13,901 nt of DNA from Bacteroidales bacterium. Its GTDB lineage: Bacteria > Bacteroidota > Bacteroidia > Bacteroidales > UBA932. A model generated the notes under the pieces. The model was not told where the DNA came from and searched no databases. It was given only the letters and a program-made list of their open reading frames with translations. Every line of letters begins with the position of its first letter. Position 1 is the stretch's first letter. The position numbers and the translations under genes are program-made. The stretch spans positions 1 to 13,901 of the forward strand of contig JABUTP010000010.1 of the NCBI GenBank assembly GCA_021443625.1, written 5' to 3'. Positions 1 through 6,841 of this stretch are shown here, piece after piece.

Positions 1-5
1 AAAAA

Positions 6-13
6 CAAACATA
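6..13 (-). promoter_or_regulatory. Possible -7 promoter element reading off the left edge
   Basis: On the minus strand this reads TATGTTTG, an exact match to the Bacteroidota housekeeping -7 consensus TAnnTTTG. It lies just downstream of the susD-like stop codon and points to the left, so it could start transcription of a gene beyond the window edge. No convincing -33 TTTG is seen at the usual distance. The stretch is AT-rich, so a chance match is quite possible. Confidence 0.25.
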
Positions 14-45
14 AAGAATTTTTGCAATTAATTTTAAACAGCTTC

Positions 46-1560
46 TTAATAACCGGGATTTTGTTGATTTCTTATCTGCGGATTGGCGTCTATCTCGGCC
101 TGGGGGATGGGCCATACCCAGAATTTGTCGGATGCGCTCTTCTCGAGGAACTCGGTATTTGTACCACCGGCATTGTTGATAATCTGGTCGTCCTGGGCAC
201 GGCTTCTCTTCAGGCCATCGCCCCACCGTCTGAGGTCGGAAAGACGGAATCCTTCACCGAAGAGTTCGCGGGCCCTTTCGTCCTTAATCTGCTTCAAGAG
301 GTTGTCGCCAGTGTAAGAGACTATCTTGCCTCCGGGGATTCGCTTGCCCTTAAGTTTGTTGAGATATTCGTTTGCCTTGACTTCATTGCCGGCCTTTGCG
401 TATGCTTCGGCTGCAATCAGGTACTGTTCCGCTATCCTGAAAGGCTTGATTTTGTGCTGGTATGTCGAAGAGGCGCCCGTGCCGTCCATAAGTTCGGGGT
501 TGCCCGGGAATTTGGTGAACATATATACGTCTCCGGTGATGGTTCCATAAGTCAGGGTCTTGAAAGTGAACCAGTTCTGGAATCTGAGGTCTTCTTCGTC
601 AAAGAGTTCGACAATCCATTGCTCGGGGATATAGTTCGGGCTGAACGTACCATTTGAGTTCTCCTTGATGTAGTCGTATTCATACGATGAGGCGAGGGAT
701 GTGGGATATTCAGACCAGAACTGCAGAATGCACTCGGCACCGCTGTCATTTACAAAAACCTTGATGAAATCGTCGCTGTTGTCCACGAGCGGATATTTAC
801 CGCTGTCTGCAAGGGCAGACGCAATCCGGGCAGCCGTGTCCCATTCTCCCTTGAGCAGCGCCATTCTCGCTTTGAGCGCACTGACCACGTCAACATTGAA
901 ATATTGCGATCCGGCTTTTGTCGCAACACCCGACAACAGCGGTTCTGCCACAGCAAGGTTGTCCTCTATATACTTGTAAGTGTCAGCCAGCGAAGATCTG
1001 CCTTTATAGGTCGATGGATCGGAAGGTGTGGTGAACTGCTCATCGAGAAGGATGAGTCCCATTTCAGAAGAGGCTGAAGCCGCATCATATACGGGGCAGA
1101 ACTTGTCAACAAGGCTGTACATCGCATAAGCCTTGGCGAAAGCGCATTCTCCGCGGTACAACTCCAGGGTTGCCCTGTCATCGGCAGAGAGGTCTCCCGC
1201 CTCAAGCTTGTCAATGCCGTCTATCAGGAAGTTTGCAAGGGTCACAACGTAATAACTGTCGCCCCAGAGCGATTCAAGATTTGAGAAGGTGGACCTCAAC
1301 TCCCATTTGTAATATTCTCCGTTCCTGTTTCCGAAAGTGATGGAGGCGTGGAAAGAGTCGGCCATCAGTTCCGTGAGGTAGATGGGCGCCCCGGATGCCA
1401 GGTTTGTGCGGATGTTGGTATAAAGGTTATACCGGAACTTGGCAGCATCGCTTACGCTGTGCAAAGCATTGCCCGTGGCAATGGAATTTTCCGGAGACAG
1501 GTCAAGATTGCAGGCAGTGACTGAGAATAACACTGCAAACAGTAATATAATCTTTTTCAT
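46..1560 (-). CDS. SusD/RagB family outer-membrane nutrient-binding lipoprotein
   Basis: This 504-residue protein is the surface-exposed lid of a SusCD transporter: it binds a glycan or peptide ligand outside the cell and passes it to the SusC barrel. The N-terminus is a lipoprotein signal peptide with lipobox VTAC and acylated Cys17. A helical, TPR-like SusD scaffold follows. The C-terminal third carries typical family segments: the ERARELFGEGFRLSDLRRWG stretch at residues 428-447 and the ending FWVWPIP...NPQIRNQQNPGY at 480-504. Length is normal for the family. The start is the only one that gives a complete signal peptide. The gene lies 12 bp downstream of the susC-like gene and is surely co-transcribed with it. 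The ligand cannot be read from sequence. GC of a sampled line (47%) is well below that of genes after 4775. The family call is secure. Confidence 0.96.
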   Translation of the reverse strand: MKKIILLFAVLFSVTACNLDLSPENSIATGNALHSVSDAAKFRYNLYTNIRTNLASGAPIYLTELMADSFHASITFGNRNGEYYKWELRSTFSNLESLWGDSYYVVTLANFLIDGIDKLEAGDLSADDRATLELYRGECAFAKAYAMYSLVDKFCPVYDAASASSEMGLILLDEQFTTPSDPSTYKGRSSLADTYKYIEDNLAVAEPLLSGVATKAGSQYFNVDVVSALKARMALLKGEWDTAARIASALADSGKYPLVDNSDDFIKVFVNDSGAECILQFWSEYPTSLASSYEYDYIKENSNGTFSPNYIPEQWIVELFDEEDLRFQNWFTFKTLTYGTITGDVYMFTKFPGNPELMDGTGASSTYQHKIKPFRIAEQYLIAAEAYAKAGNEVKANEYLNKLKGKRIPGGKIVSYTGDNLLKQIKDERARELFGEGFRLSDLRRWGDGLKRSRAQDDQIINNAGGTNTEFLEKSASDKFWVWPIPQAEIDANPQIRNQQNPGY

Positions 1561-1572
1561 ATTGCTCTCAAT

Positions 1573-4545
1573 TTAGAATGTTAACTCGGCGCCGAAGACA
1601 ATTTGTTTGGTGTTGGGATATTTCCCCGAAGCCGTAATGGCATCTATCTCAGGGTCAAACCCCTGCCACTTAGTGAAGGTGAGCAGGTTACGTCCCGAAA
1701 CATAAACCTTTGCGCCTGTCATTGTCTTGCTGCCTATGAACAAACTCTTCGGGAGACTGTACGACAACTGAGTGTTCTTCATACGGACAAACGATGCGTT
1801 GTCAATGAAACGGCTGTCGTGCTTGATCGGTTCTCCGTACTTTGGAATATCGGTAATCTGTCCCGGTGTGGTCCAGATGTTCTTCATCCTGCGCGTCATG
1901 TTGCTCTCATCCGAGAATGAAGGATTCTCCACGAAGTAACGGTCGTAGTTTTCCATATATTTGCCGAACACTCCCGAGAAAGACGCGTTGAAAGTGAGGT
2001 CTTTCCAGCGCAGGTTCAGCGATGCACCGCCGGAGAACGGGGCAAATCTGTTTTTGCCGATGAACACCGCGTTGCTCTCCGAGTATTCTTTGGTAAGGTT
2101 TCCATCCTTGTCGCGCCATATCTGCTTGCCGTTGACCGGATCGACTCCGGCATATTCCACAAGGAAATATTCACCATAGGGCTTGCCGACCTGAAATTTG
2201 AGACCCGTGCTTCCGTCAACGAACTCATCCCGTCCGTCATAGAGCTCGGTTATGACATTGTTGTTGTAGTTCATATTCGCATTGATGCCGAAATACCAGT
2301 CGTTTGTGTTTATTATGTCAAATCCCAGCTCAACATCAATACCGCGGTTCCTCATGCTGCCGACATTGCCCCAGCCGCCGGAAAATCCCGTTTGGTATGA
2401 ATAGGGAATATACATCAGCATGTCGCGGGTGTTCTTGTTGTAGAACGATACGTCGAAGTCCATTACATTGAACAGCCGTCCGTTGATACCGATATTCAGA
2501 GACTCTATGGTCTCCCACGTGAGGTTGGGATTATCGACCGAATTTAGGCGCCAGGAGGTCTCCCCATCGTAGATGGTGCCCGTGGAGACAAGTCCCAAAG
2601 AGAGATAATTGTCTATCCCGGAGTTTCCCGTGGTACCGTAAGAAGCCTTCATCTGCAACTTGTCAATCCAGGAAACGTCTGACAGAAATGCTTCTCTCTT
2701 GACGTTCCACATCGCTCCTGCGGAGAAAAAGTTTGCGTATCTCCTGTTCTGGCCGAAGAGTGATGAGCCGTCCGTCCGGAATGTACCGTCAATGAAATAT
2801 TTATTGTTGAAGTCGTAGGAAGCCCTGAAGAAGAATGAGTTGTAGGCGATGTCGCTGCTCGAGTAAGTCGGCATTCCGGCTGTCGTTCCCTGTGAGAGGG
2901 TGCTCATCCTCACATCCGTGTGTCCTGTGGTATATGCCGAGAAGTATTGGTTGCGGGAAACTATTGATTCCTGACCGGCAAGAATGTCGAAGTTGTGTTT
3001 CGATGCAATGTCAAACTTGTACTCGACGGTGTTTGTCGATGTCAGTCTGTAGAACCTTTCAAATGCCTCTTCCACGGTAGGGGTGAGTGAACTGTTTTCG
3101 TCGGGGAGAACCTTTCCCGTATAGCGGTAGTCATACCAGTCAACGGCTTGTGCCGCACGGATGATAAGCCCCTCTACGGGTGTAATCTCCTGATACATGT
3201 TTGAATTTGACCGAATTGTGTTTTTCACTGTCGGCTGAATCCTCATTCTGAAGAAATAATTCTGCATCCCGAGGTCGCTGATGTAAGTCTGTTCTTCGCC
3301 GTAGCCGATGAACTTGCCGCTGTCATCCGTCTTTATCTCGTAAGGTACTGCATACGGGAGCGCCCAAGCCGCGATATTCATAGGGTTGTAATATCCCGTA
3401 CCGGTGGTTGAGTATCCTGCAGTCTGATAATCCTGGTATGTACCCGTGATGTTTACGCCAACCTTCAGCCAATCGTTGACCTTGACGTTGATATTGCTTC
3501 TGACATTGTATCTGCCAAGATATGAGAAATATTCCACTCCGGTCTGATTGAATGCGCCGAGCGATACGAAATAGTCTGTCTTGTTTGTCCTCCCGGAGAC
3601 AGACAGATCTCCTTTCCAAGTCGGGGCATTGCTTCTGAGAATCCATTCTTTCCAGTCCGTCCCGATATTGTTGGAGATGCGGAAATCTTTCAGTTTCTGG
3701 AATTGGGCATTATCCTTCAAGGCGGGCATAATCGTTTCGCGGAAACTGAACCACTCTTCGGAATTCATAAGATCCATCGAAAAATTGGCCACATTTGACA
3801 AACCGTATGATGCGGACGCCTGCACCGTTGCCTTTTCGGTCTTGCCTTTCCTGGTGGTGATGAAAATCACACCATTTGCGGCACGGGATCCGTAAATGGC
3901 GGTGGAGGATGCATCCTTCAGAACCGTCATAGTCTCGATGTCGTTTGGATTCAACGCGTTGAAGATGGTCGATTCAACGGGGCTTCCGTCCAGTATAAAC
4001 AAAGGGGCATTGGAAGCATTGATGGAATTGATGCCCCTGATACGCATGCTTACCGATGTGCTTGGCTCGCCCGATGAGCTGAATACCTGAAGTCCGGCCA
4101 CCTTTCCCTGCAGAATATCACCGCTGCTGGCTGCCGAAACTGCGGCAAAGGTCTGCTGGTTGACGGTTGAGGCGGAGCCGACAATGGAGCTGATCTTCTT
4201 TGCGCTTCCATAACCCACCACCACTGCATCCTCTATGAGGCTGGTATCCGGCAGAAGGGCAACATTCACCTCGTTCCCGTCTCCGACAGTCACTTCTTTG
4301 ACGAGGTAACCGATGTAAGAGAACACGAGGACATCCCCCTTCCCCGCTTCAATGGTGTATCTGCCTTTGTCATCACTTTCCACACCGGAGGTTGTCCCTT
4401 TCCTGAACACTGCCACGAACGGAATCTTTTCTCCGTTTTCGTCAACGATTGTACCGGTGATGTTTCTGACCCCTTGCAAGTTGGGCTGCGCGGACAATAA
4501 TACCGTGCTGAACATCAGTACTGTGAAGAATAGTTTTTTTAGCAT
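1573..4545 (-). CDS. SusC/RagA family TonB-linked outer-membrane transporter
   Basis: This 990-residue protein is a 22-strand-barrel TonB-dependent transporter that imports oligomers bound by its SusD partner, using energy from TonB-ExbBD. A Sec signal peptide covers about residues 1-19 (cleavage near SAQ). A carboxypeptidase-regulatory-like beta-sandwich spans about 28-100 (ITGTIVDENGEKIPFVAV...), followed by the TonB-box region EDAVVVGYG at 105-113 and the plug domain, including LFILDGSPV and the SusC hallmark YGSRAANGVIFITT. The barrel fills the rest and ends in an aromatic residue (...FGAELTF), as required for Bam-mediated insertion. There is no N-terminal STN/DUF4974 signalling domain, so control by a FecI/FecR-type sigma/anti-sigma pair is not expected. 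No regulator (HTCS, SusR, ECF sigma) is encoded nearby. The substrate is unknown. The family call is secure. Confidence 0.97.
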   Translation of the reverse strand: MLKKLFFTVLMFSTVLLSAQPNLQGVRNITGTIVDENGEKIPFVAVFRKGTTSGVESDDKGRYTIEAGKGDVLVFSYIGYLVKEVTVGDGNEVNVALLPDTSLIEDAVVVGYGSAKKISSIVGSASTVNQQTFAAVSAASSGDILQGKVAGLQVFSSSGEPSTSVSMRIRGINSINASNAPLFILDGSPVESTIFNALNPNDIETMTVLKDASSTAIYGSRAANGVIFITTRKGKTEKATVQASASYGLSNVANFSMDLMNSEEWFSFRETIMPALKDNAQFQKLKDFRISNNIGTDWKEWILRSNAPTWKGDLSVSGRTNKTDYFVSLGAFNQTGVEYFSYLGRYNVRSNINVKVNDWLKVGVNITGTYQDYQTAGYSTTGTGYYNPMNIAAWALPYAVPYEIKTDDSGKFIGYGEEQTYISDLGMQNYFFRMRIQPTVKNTIRSNSNMYQEITPVEGLIIRAAQAVDWYDYRYTGKVLPDENSSLTPTVEEAFERFYRLTSTNTVEYKFDIASKHNFDILAGQESIVSRNQYFSAYTTGHTDVRMSTLSQGTTAGMPTYSSSDIAYNSFFFRASYDFNNKYFIDGTFRTDGSSLFGQNRRYANFFSAGAMWNVKREAFLSDVSWIDKLQMKASYGTTGNSGIDNYLSLGLVSTGTIYDGETSWRLNSVDNPNLTWETIESLNIGINGRLFNVMDFDVSFYNKNTRDMLMYIPYSYQTGFSGGWGNVGSMRNRGIDVELGFDIINTNDWYFGINANMNYNNNVITELYDGRDEFVDGSTGLKFQVGKPYGEYFLVEYAGVDPVNGKQIWRDKDGNLTKEYSESNAVFIGKNRFAPFSGGASLNLRWKDLTFNASFSGVFGKYMENYDRYFVENPSFSDESNMTRRMKNIWTTPGQITDIPKYGEPIKHDSRFIDNASFVRMKNTQLSYSLPKSLFIGSKTMTGAKVYVSGRNLLTFTKWQGFDPEIDAITASGKYPNTKQIVFGAELTF

Positions 4546-4575
4546 AGGTTATAATTTTGAACTTTATTTCCAACT

Positions 4576-4605
4576 TGCGTCAGTTTATTGGTGAAAACTG
4601 ACGCA
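4576..4605 (-). promoter_or_regulatory. Perfect 11-bp hairpin in the susC-like leader
   Basis: TGCGTCAGTTT (4576-4586) and AAACTGACGCA (4595-4605) are perfect reverse complements separated by 8 bases. The element lies 30 bp upstream of the susC-like start codon. No T-run follows it on the minus strand, so it is not an intrinsic terminator. If transcription starts near 4640 it forms a stem-loop in the 5' UTR, which could affect translation, mRNA stability or antitermination. As DNA it could equally be a dyad operator for a dimeric regulator. The structure is directly visible; its role is inference. Confidence 0.6.
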
Positions 4606-4644
4606 TATATCCTTTTCTCATAAGATTTGTAGCAAAATGCGGCA

Positions 4645-4675
4645 ACAAGATAGTTATTATTGAACACTTTGCAAA
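4645..4675 (-). promoter_or_regulatory. Candidate promoter of the susC-susD operon
   Basis: On the minus strand a TTTG (4675-4672) is followed after 19 bp by TATCTTGT (4652-4645), a near match to the Bacteroidota pair TTTG / TAnnTTTG. Transcription would start around 4640, giving a leader of about 95 nt that contains the hairpin at 4576-4605. The -7 element departs from consensus in its last bases, so the call is tentative. Confidence 0.4.
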
Positions 4676-4751
4676 ATAAATACGCGCCTGATGGAACACT
4701 TTTTTCAAAATCATTGCGGATTGGAATTATTTTGAATAACTTTCCATCGAT

Positions 4752-4770
4752 TTTTCGTTCAAAACGAAAA
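4752..4770 (+). promoter_or_regulatory. 8-bp hairpin immediately upstream of the SAHH-like start codon
   Basis: TTTTCGTT (4752-4759) and AACGAAAA (4763-4770) form a perfect inverted repeat with a 3-base loop, ending 4 bases before the ATG at 4775. In mRNA it would place a stem over the ribosome-docking region. The stem is AT-rich and weak, so it may simply be a sequence dyad. No clear TAnnTTTG element was found for this gene; TTATTTTG at 4727-4734 is a one-mismatch candidate. Confidence 0.35.
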
Positions 4771-4774
4771 CACC

Positions 4775-5848
4775 ATGGACAAAATAAAGGAACTGATTGC
4801 TTCGACATACAACGAATGCGAATACCCCGTCTGCCTCAGTCAGGCACGGGAGTGGGCTTCGAGCCGTCCGTTTGAGGGGCTGACGATACTGGACGCCACC
4901 CCCGCCTTCCGCAACACGCTGGTAAAGCACCTGGCACTCATCGCCGCAGGCGCACGGCTCATTGTGGGACGCGACGCCGAGGGGCACCTCTGCGACCCCA
5001 GAATCATCAATCTGCTGCAGGAAAGCGGCATTCCGATAGTATCCGCGGCTGAACGGCAGTCGGAGGATGTCGATGTGATACTCGACTGCGCCGCATCGTT
5101 CATCCATTGGGAGGCACGGCTGGGGGCCGTGGAACTCACCCGCAGCGGCGTCCCCAAGTACGAACTGAAGAATAAGCCGCTGCTTGTGGCAGACAGCGGC
5201 CAGATAAAGACCATCGAGACGAGTCTCGGCACCGGAGAAGGATATTTCAGGGCTATGGCCCAACTCGGCTACACCGACTGGAACGGCAGAAAAGTCGTAA
5301 TCTTCGGCAGCGGAAAGGTCGGCACGGGACTGATTATCTATGCGAAGAAATATGGTGCGGAAGTTACCGTCATAACCAAGCCCGACTCCGTCACACCGCA
5401 GATTGAGAAGATGGCAGCACGGATTGTGGATTGCGACAACCTGCCCGAGGTTGCGGCGGCGCTGAAGGATTCGTATGCCGTGGTCACTGCCACCGGAGTG
5501 GCCGGAGCGCTCTCACACCCCTCAGTGGCAAAAGCCCTTTACGACTCCCACGCCATCCTGGCAAATATGGGCGTTGAAGACGAATTCGGGTCCATAATGC
5601 CACCAGAGCGCGTCCTGGAGGGAAAGAAGGCATTGAACTTCATTTTGGAGGAGCCCACCCACCTGAAGTATATCGATGCCACAATGGGGCTGCACAATGA
5701 AGGTGTGGCATACCTGATGAATCACCGCGACATCGCCGCACCTGTTGACCCGCCGCTGGAGATTGAAGAGAAACTGCTGAATATCACCCGACAGAGGGGA
5801 TGCATCAGCGAAGAGTTGAGAACAGTTCTTTCTTTGACAGGAAAATAG
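4775..5848 (+). CDS. S-adenosylhomocysteine hydrolase-like NAD-binding protein (divergent)
   Basis: This 357-residue cytosolic protein has the architecture of S-adenosylhomocysteine hydrolase (SAHH): an N-terminal substrate-type domain, a Rossmann NAD-binding domain with GSGKVGTG (residues 178-185, aligned with AGYGDVGKG of SAHH), and a C-terminal return segment. SAHH cleaves S-adenosylhomocysteine to homocysteine and adenosine. Here the key motifs are altered. The DDGGD segment reads LDCAAS (103-108). The ETTTGV segment reads ELTRSGV (120-126), keeping the Glu. The NDSVTKSKFDN region reads ADSGQIKTIET (139-149). The GHFD histidine is replaced in NMGVED (264-269), and the late GHPS motif has become GLHNEG (305-310). 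The protein is also shorter than the usual 430-470 residues. It therefore may not be a true hydrolase and could be an oxidoreductase-like paralogue. Its 3' end overlaps the convergent PPTase gene by 44 bp. Confidence 0.75.
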   Translation: MDKIKELIASTYNECEYPVCLSQAREWASSRPFEGLTILDATPAFRNTLVKHLALIAAGARLIVGRDAEGHLCDPRIINLLQESGIPIVSAAERQSEDVDVILDCAASFIHWEARLGAVELTRSGVPKYELKNKPLLVADSGQIKTIETSLGTGEGYFRAMAQLGYTDWNGRKVVIFGSGKVGTGLIIYAKKYGAEVTVITKPDSVTPQIEKMAARIVDCDNLPEVAAALKDSYAVVTATGVAGALSHPSVAKALYDSHAILANMGVEDEFGSIMPPERVLEGKKALNFILEEPTHLKYIDATMGLHNEGVAYLMNHRDIAAPVDPPLEIEEKLLNITRQRGCISEELRTVLSLTGK

Positions 5849-6485
5849 GTTCCAATGCCGTCTTGTCAGCCGCCACCCCCTGTGGAAGACAGACGGAACA
5901 CGAATATCCTTTGCCGTAACTCCAGGAAAAAACCGAAGCCCTGCCCTCCGGTTCGCCCAGCGCAGCAATATCGTCCGCAAGTCCCTCTCCGGTGAACTTG
6001 AGAAAAGCTTCTTTCCGCGTCCAAAGTTCGGCAAACCCGGACTTTTGGAACTGACATTCGCCACCCTCCGCAGTAGCGGCATCGGCTATTTCCAGCCGAT
6101 TAAGTTCCGCCTCAGAAAACACCGCCCGGGCCAACTGGCCGTCACAGGAATCGAAACACTCCACATCTATTCCCACTGGGCAGTCCGCAACCACACAGGC
6201 AACAGCCTCGCGGCAGTGGCTGAGATTGAAGTGCAGCGAAGGATTGTCAGCAAAAAAAGGCTTCCCGCGGGAAGCGAAAGATATCCACGGCAGCGGTTGC
6301 CCGTCGGTTAAGCCGCACCCGTAGCGCAGAAGCAGTTCCGCCACTGCGGACAACCGCCTGTCCAAAGAAAAACGGAAACGGGAAATCCGCTCCCTCCGCA
6401 GGTCGGTAAGGGACTGCGCAACGTCGGCAAGATCCGCATCGGAAAAGCCGTCCATATCTTCAAAAATATAGACCGCCGGGCACAT
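5805..6485 (-). CDS. Sfp-type 4'-phosphopantetheinyl transferase
   Basis: The enzyme moves 4'-phosphopantetheine from coenzyme A to a conserved serine of an acyl or peptidyl carrier protein, giving the active holo form. From the ATG at 6485 it has 226 residues and shows the family motifs in order: GKPFF...LHFNLSH (74-90), VGIDVE (104-109; Mg ligands Asp107 and Glu109) and WTRKEAFLKFTGEG (155-168; Glu159 and Lys163). The start at 6485 is preferred over an upstream one at 6539: it lies 4 bp after the STAS stop codon and avoids an extension overlapping that gene. No polyketide, NRPS or carrier-protein gene is in the window, so it probably serves the fatty-acid ACP or a distant cluster. Its last 44 bp overlap the end of the convergent SAHH-like gene. 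Confidence 0.92.
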   Translation of the reverse strand: MCPAVYIFEDMDGFSDADLADVAQSLTDLRRERISRFRFSLDRRLSAVAELLLRYGCGLTDGQPLPWISFASRGKPFFADNPSLHFNLSHCREAVACVVADCPVGIDVECFDSCDGQLARAVFSEAELNRLEIADAATAEGGECQFQKSGFAELWTRKEAFLKFTGEGLADDIAALGEPEGRASVFSWSYGKGYSCSVCLPQGVAADKTALEPIFLSKKELFSTLR

Positions 6486-6489
6486 CTGC

Positions 6490-6798
6490 CTACTGGATAT
6501 TGAACATCTGGTCCAGGCCGGTAAGGTCAAAAACCTCACGGATGGTGGGACACATCCCCACGATGGAGAGTTGCACGCCGTTCTTCTTGCAGTTCTTCAG
6601 AAGCCACACGAAACACCGTAGGCCGCTGCTGCTTATATAAACCAGATCATTTATTGCAAGAATCAACTTCTTGCTTGCCGACGAAAGAGCGTCCTGGACA
6701 TCCTGATCGAGACTTCCTGCCGCCAGAGTGTCCAAACGGCCTTTCATTGTAAGAACATTTTCGTTGTCAAGGCTACTGACTGAATAACTGAAATCCAT
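6490..6798 (-). CDS. Single-domain STAS protein (anti-sigma factor antagonist-like)
   Basis: This 102-residue cytosolic protein is a complete STAS domain of the SpoIIAA/RsbV type. Such proteins bind an anti-sigma factor or partner-switch kinase when unphosphorylated and release it when a serine is phosphorylated. The diagnostic stretch NDLVYISSSGLRCFVWL spans residues 50-66. By alignment with DSSGLG of SpoIIAA, Ser57 (followed by Ser58-Gly59-Leu60) is the candidate phosphoacceptor, with the preceding Asp replaced by Ser56. No partner kinase, phosphatase or sigma factor is encoded nearby. It is the first gene of a tight operon with the PPTase (4-bp gap) and has a likely promoter of its own. 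Domain identity is strong; the partner and the regulated process are unknown. Confidence 0.9.
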   Translation of the reverse strand: MDFSYSVSSLDNENVLTMKGRLDTLAAGSLDQDVQDALSSASKKLILAINDLVYISSSGLRCFVWLLKNCKKNGVQLSIVGMCPTIREVFDLTGLDQMFNIQ

Positions 6799-6825
6799 TT
6801 TGAATCAGATTATGGTTGGGGGCTT

Positions 6826-6833
6826 CAAATTTA
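6826..6833 (-). promoter_or_regulatory. -7 promoter element for the STAS-PPTase operon
   Basis: The minus strand reads TAAATTTG, an exact TAnnTTTG match. It predicts a start near 6821 and a 5' UTR of about 22 nt for the STAS gene. The matching -33 position would fall inside the 3' end of the upstream lipoprotein gene; no clear TTTG is visible there. The element suggests that the operon can be transcribed independently of the lipoprotein gene. Confidence 0.5.
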
Positions 6834-6841
6834 CAAAAAAA

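Noticed and set aside
22-657. 211-codon plus-strand reading frame opposite the SusD-like gene
   Set aside because: It lies fully antisense to a secure SusD coding sequence, has no recognisable domain, and shifts in and out of plausible composition; a shadow frame.
4576-4605. Reading the susC-leader hairpin as an intrinsic terminator
   Set aside because: Neither strand has a T-run after the stem, and no gene ends there on either strand.
4727-5263. 178-codon minus-strand frame in the intergenic region and SAHH-like gene
   Set aside because: It is antisense to the SAHH-like gene and crosses its upstream hairpin; no domain or signal is visible.
6486-6539. Upstream start for the PPTase adding 18 residues
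   Set aside because: It would overlap the STAS coding sequence by 50 bp and the added residues do not match the family N-terminus; the ATG at 6485, 4 bp after the STAS stop, is better.
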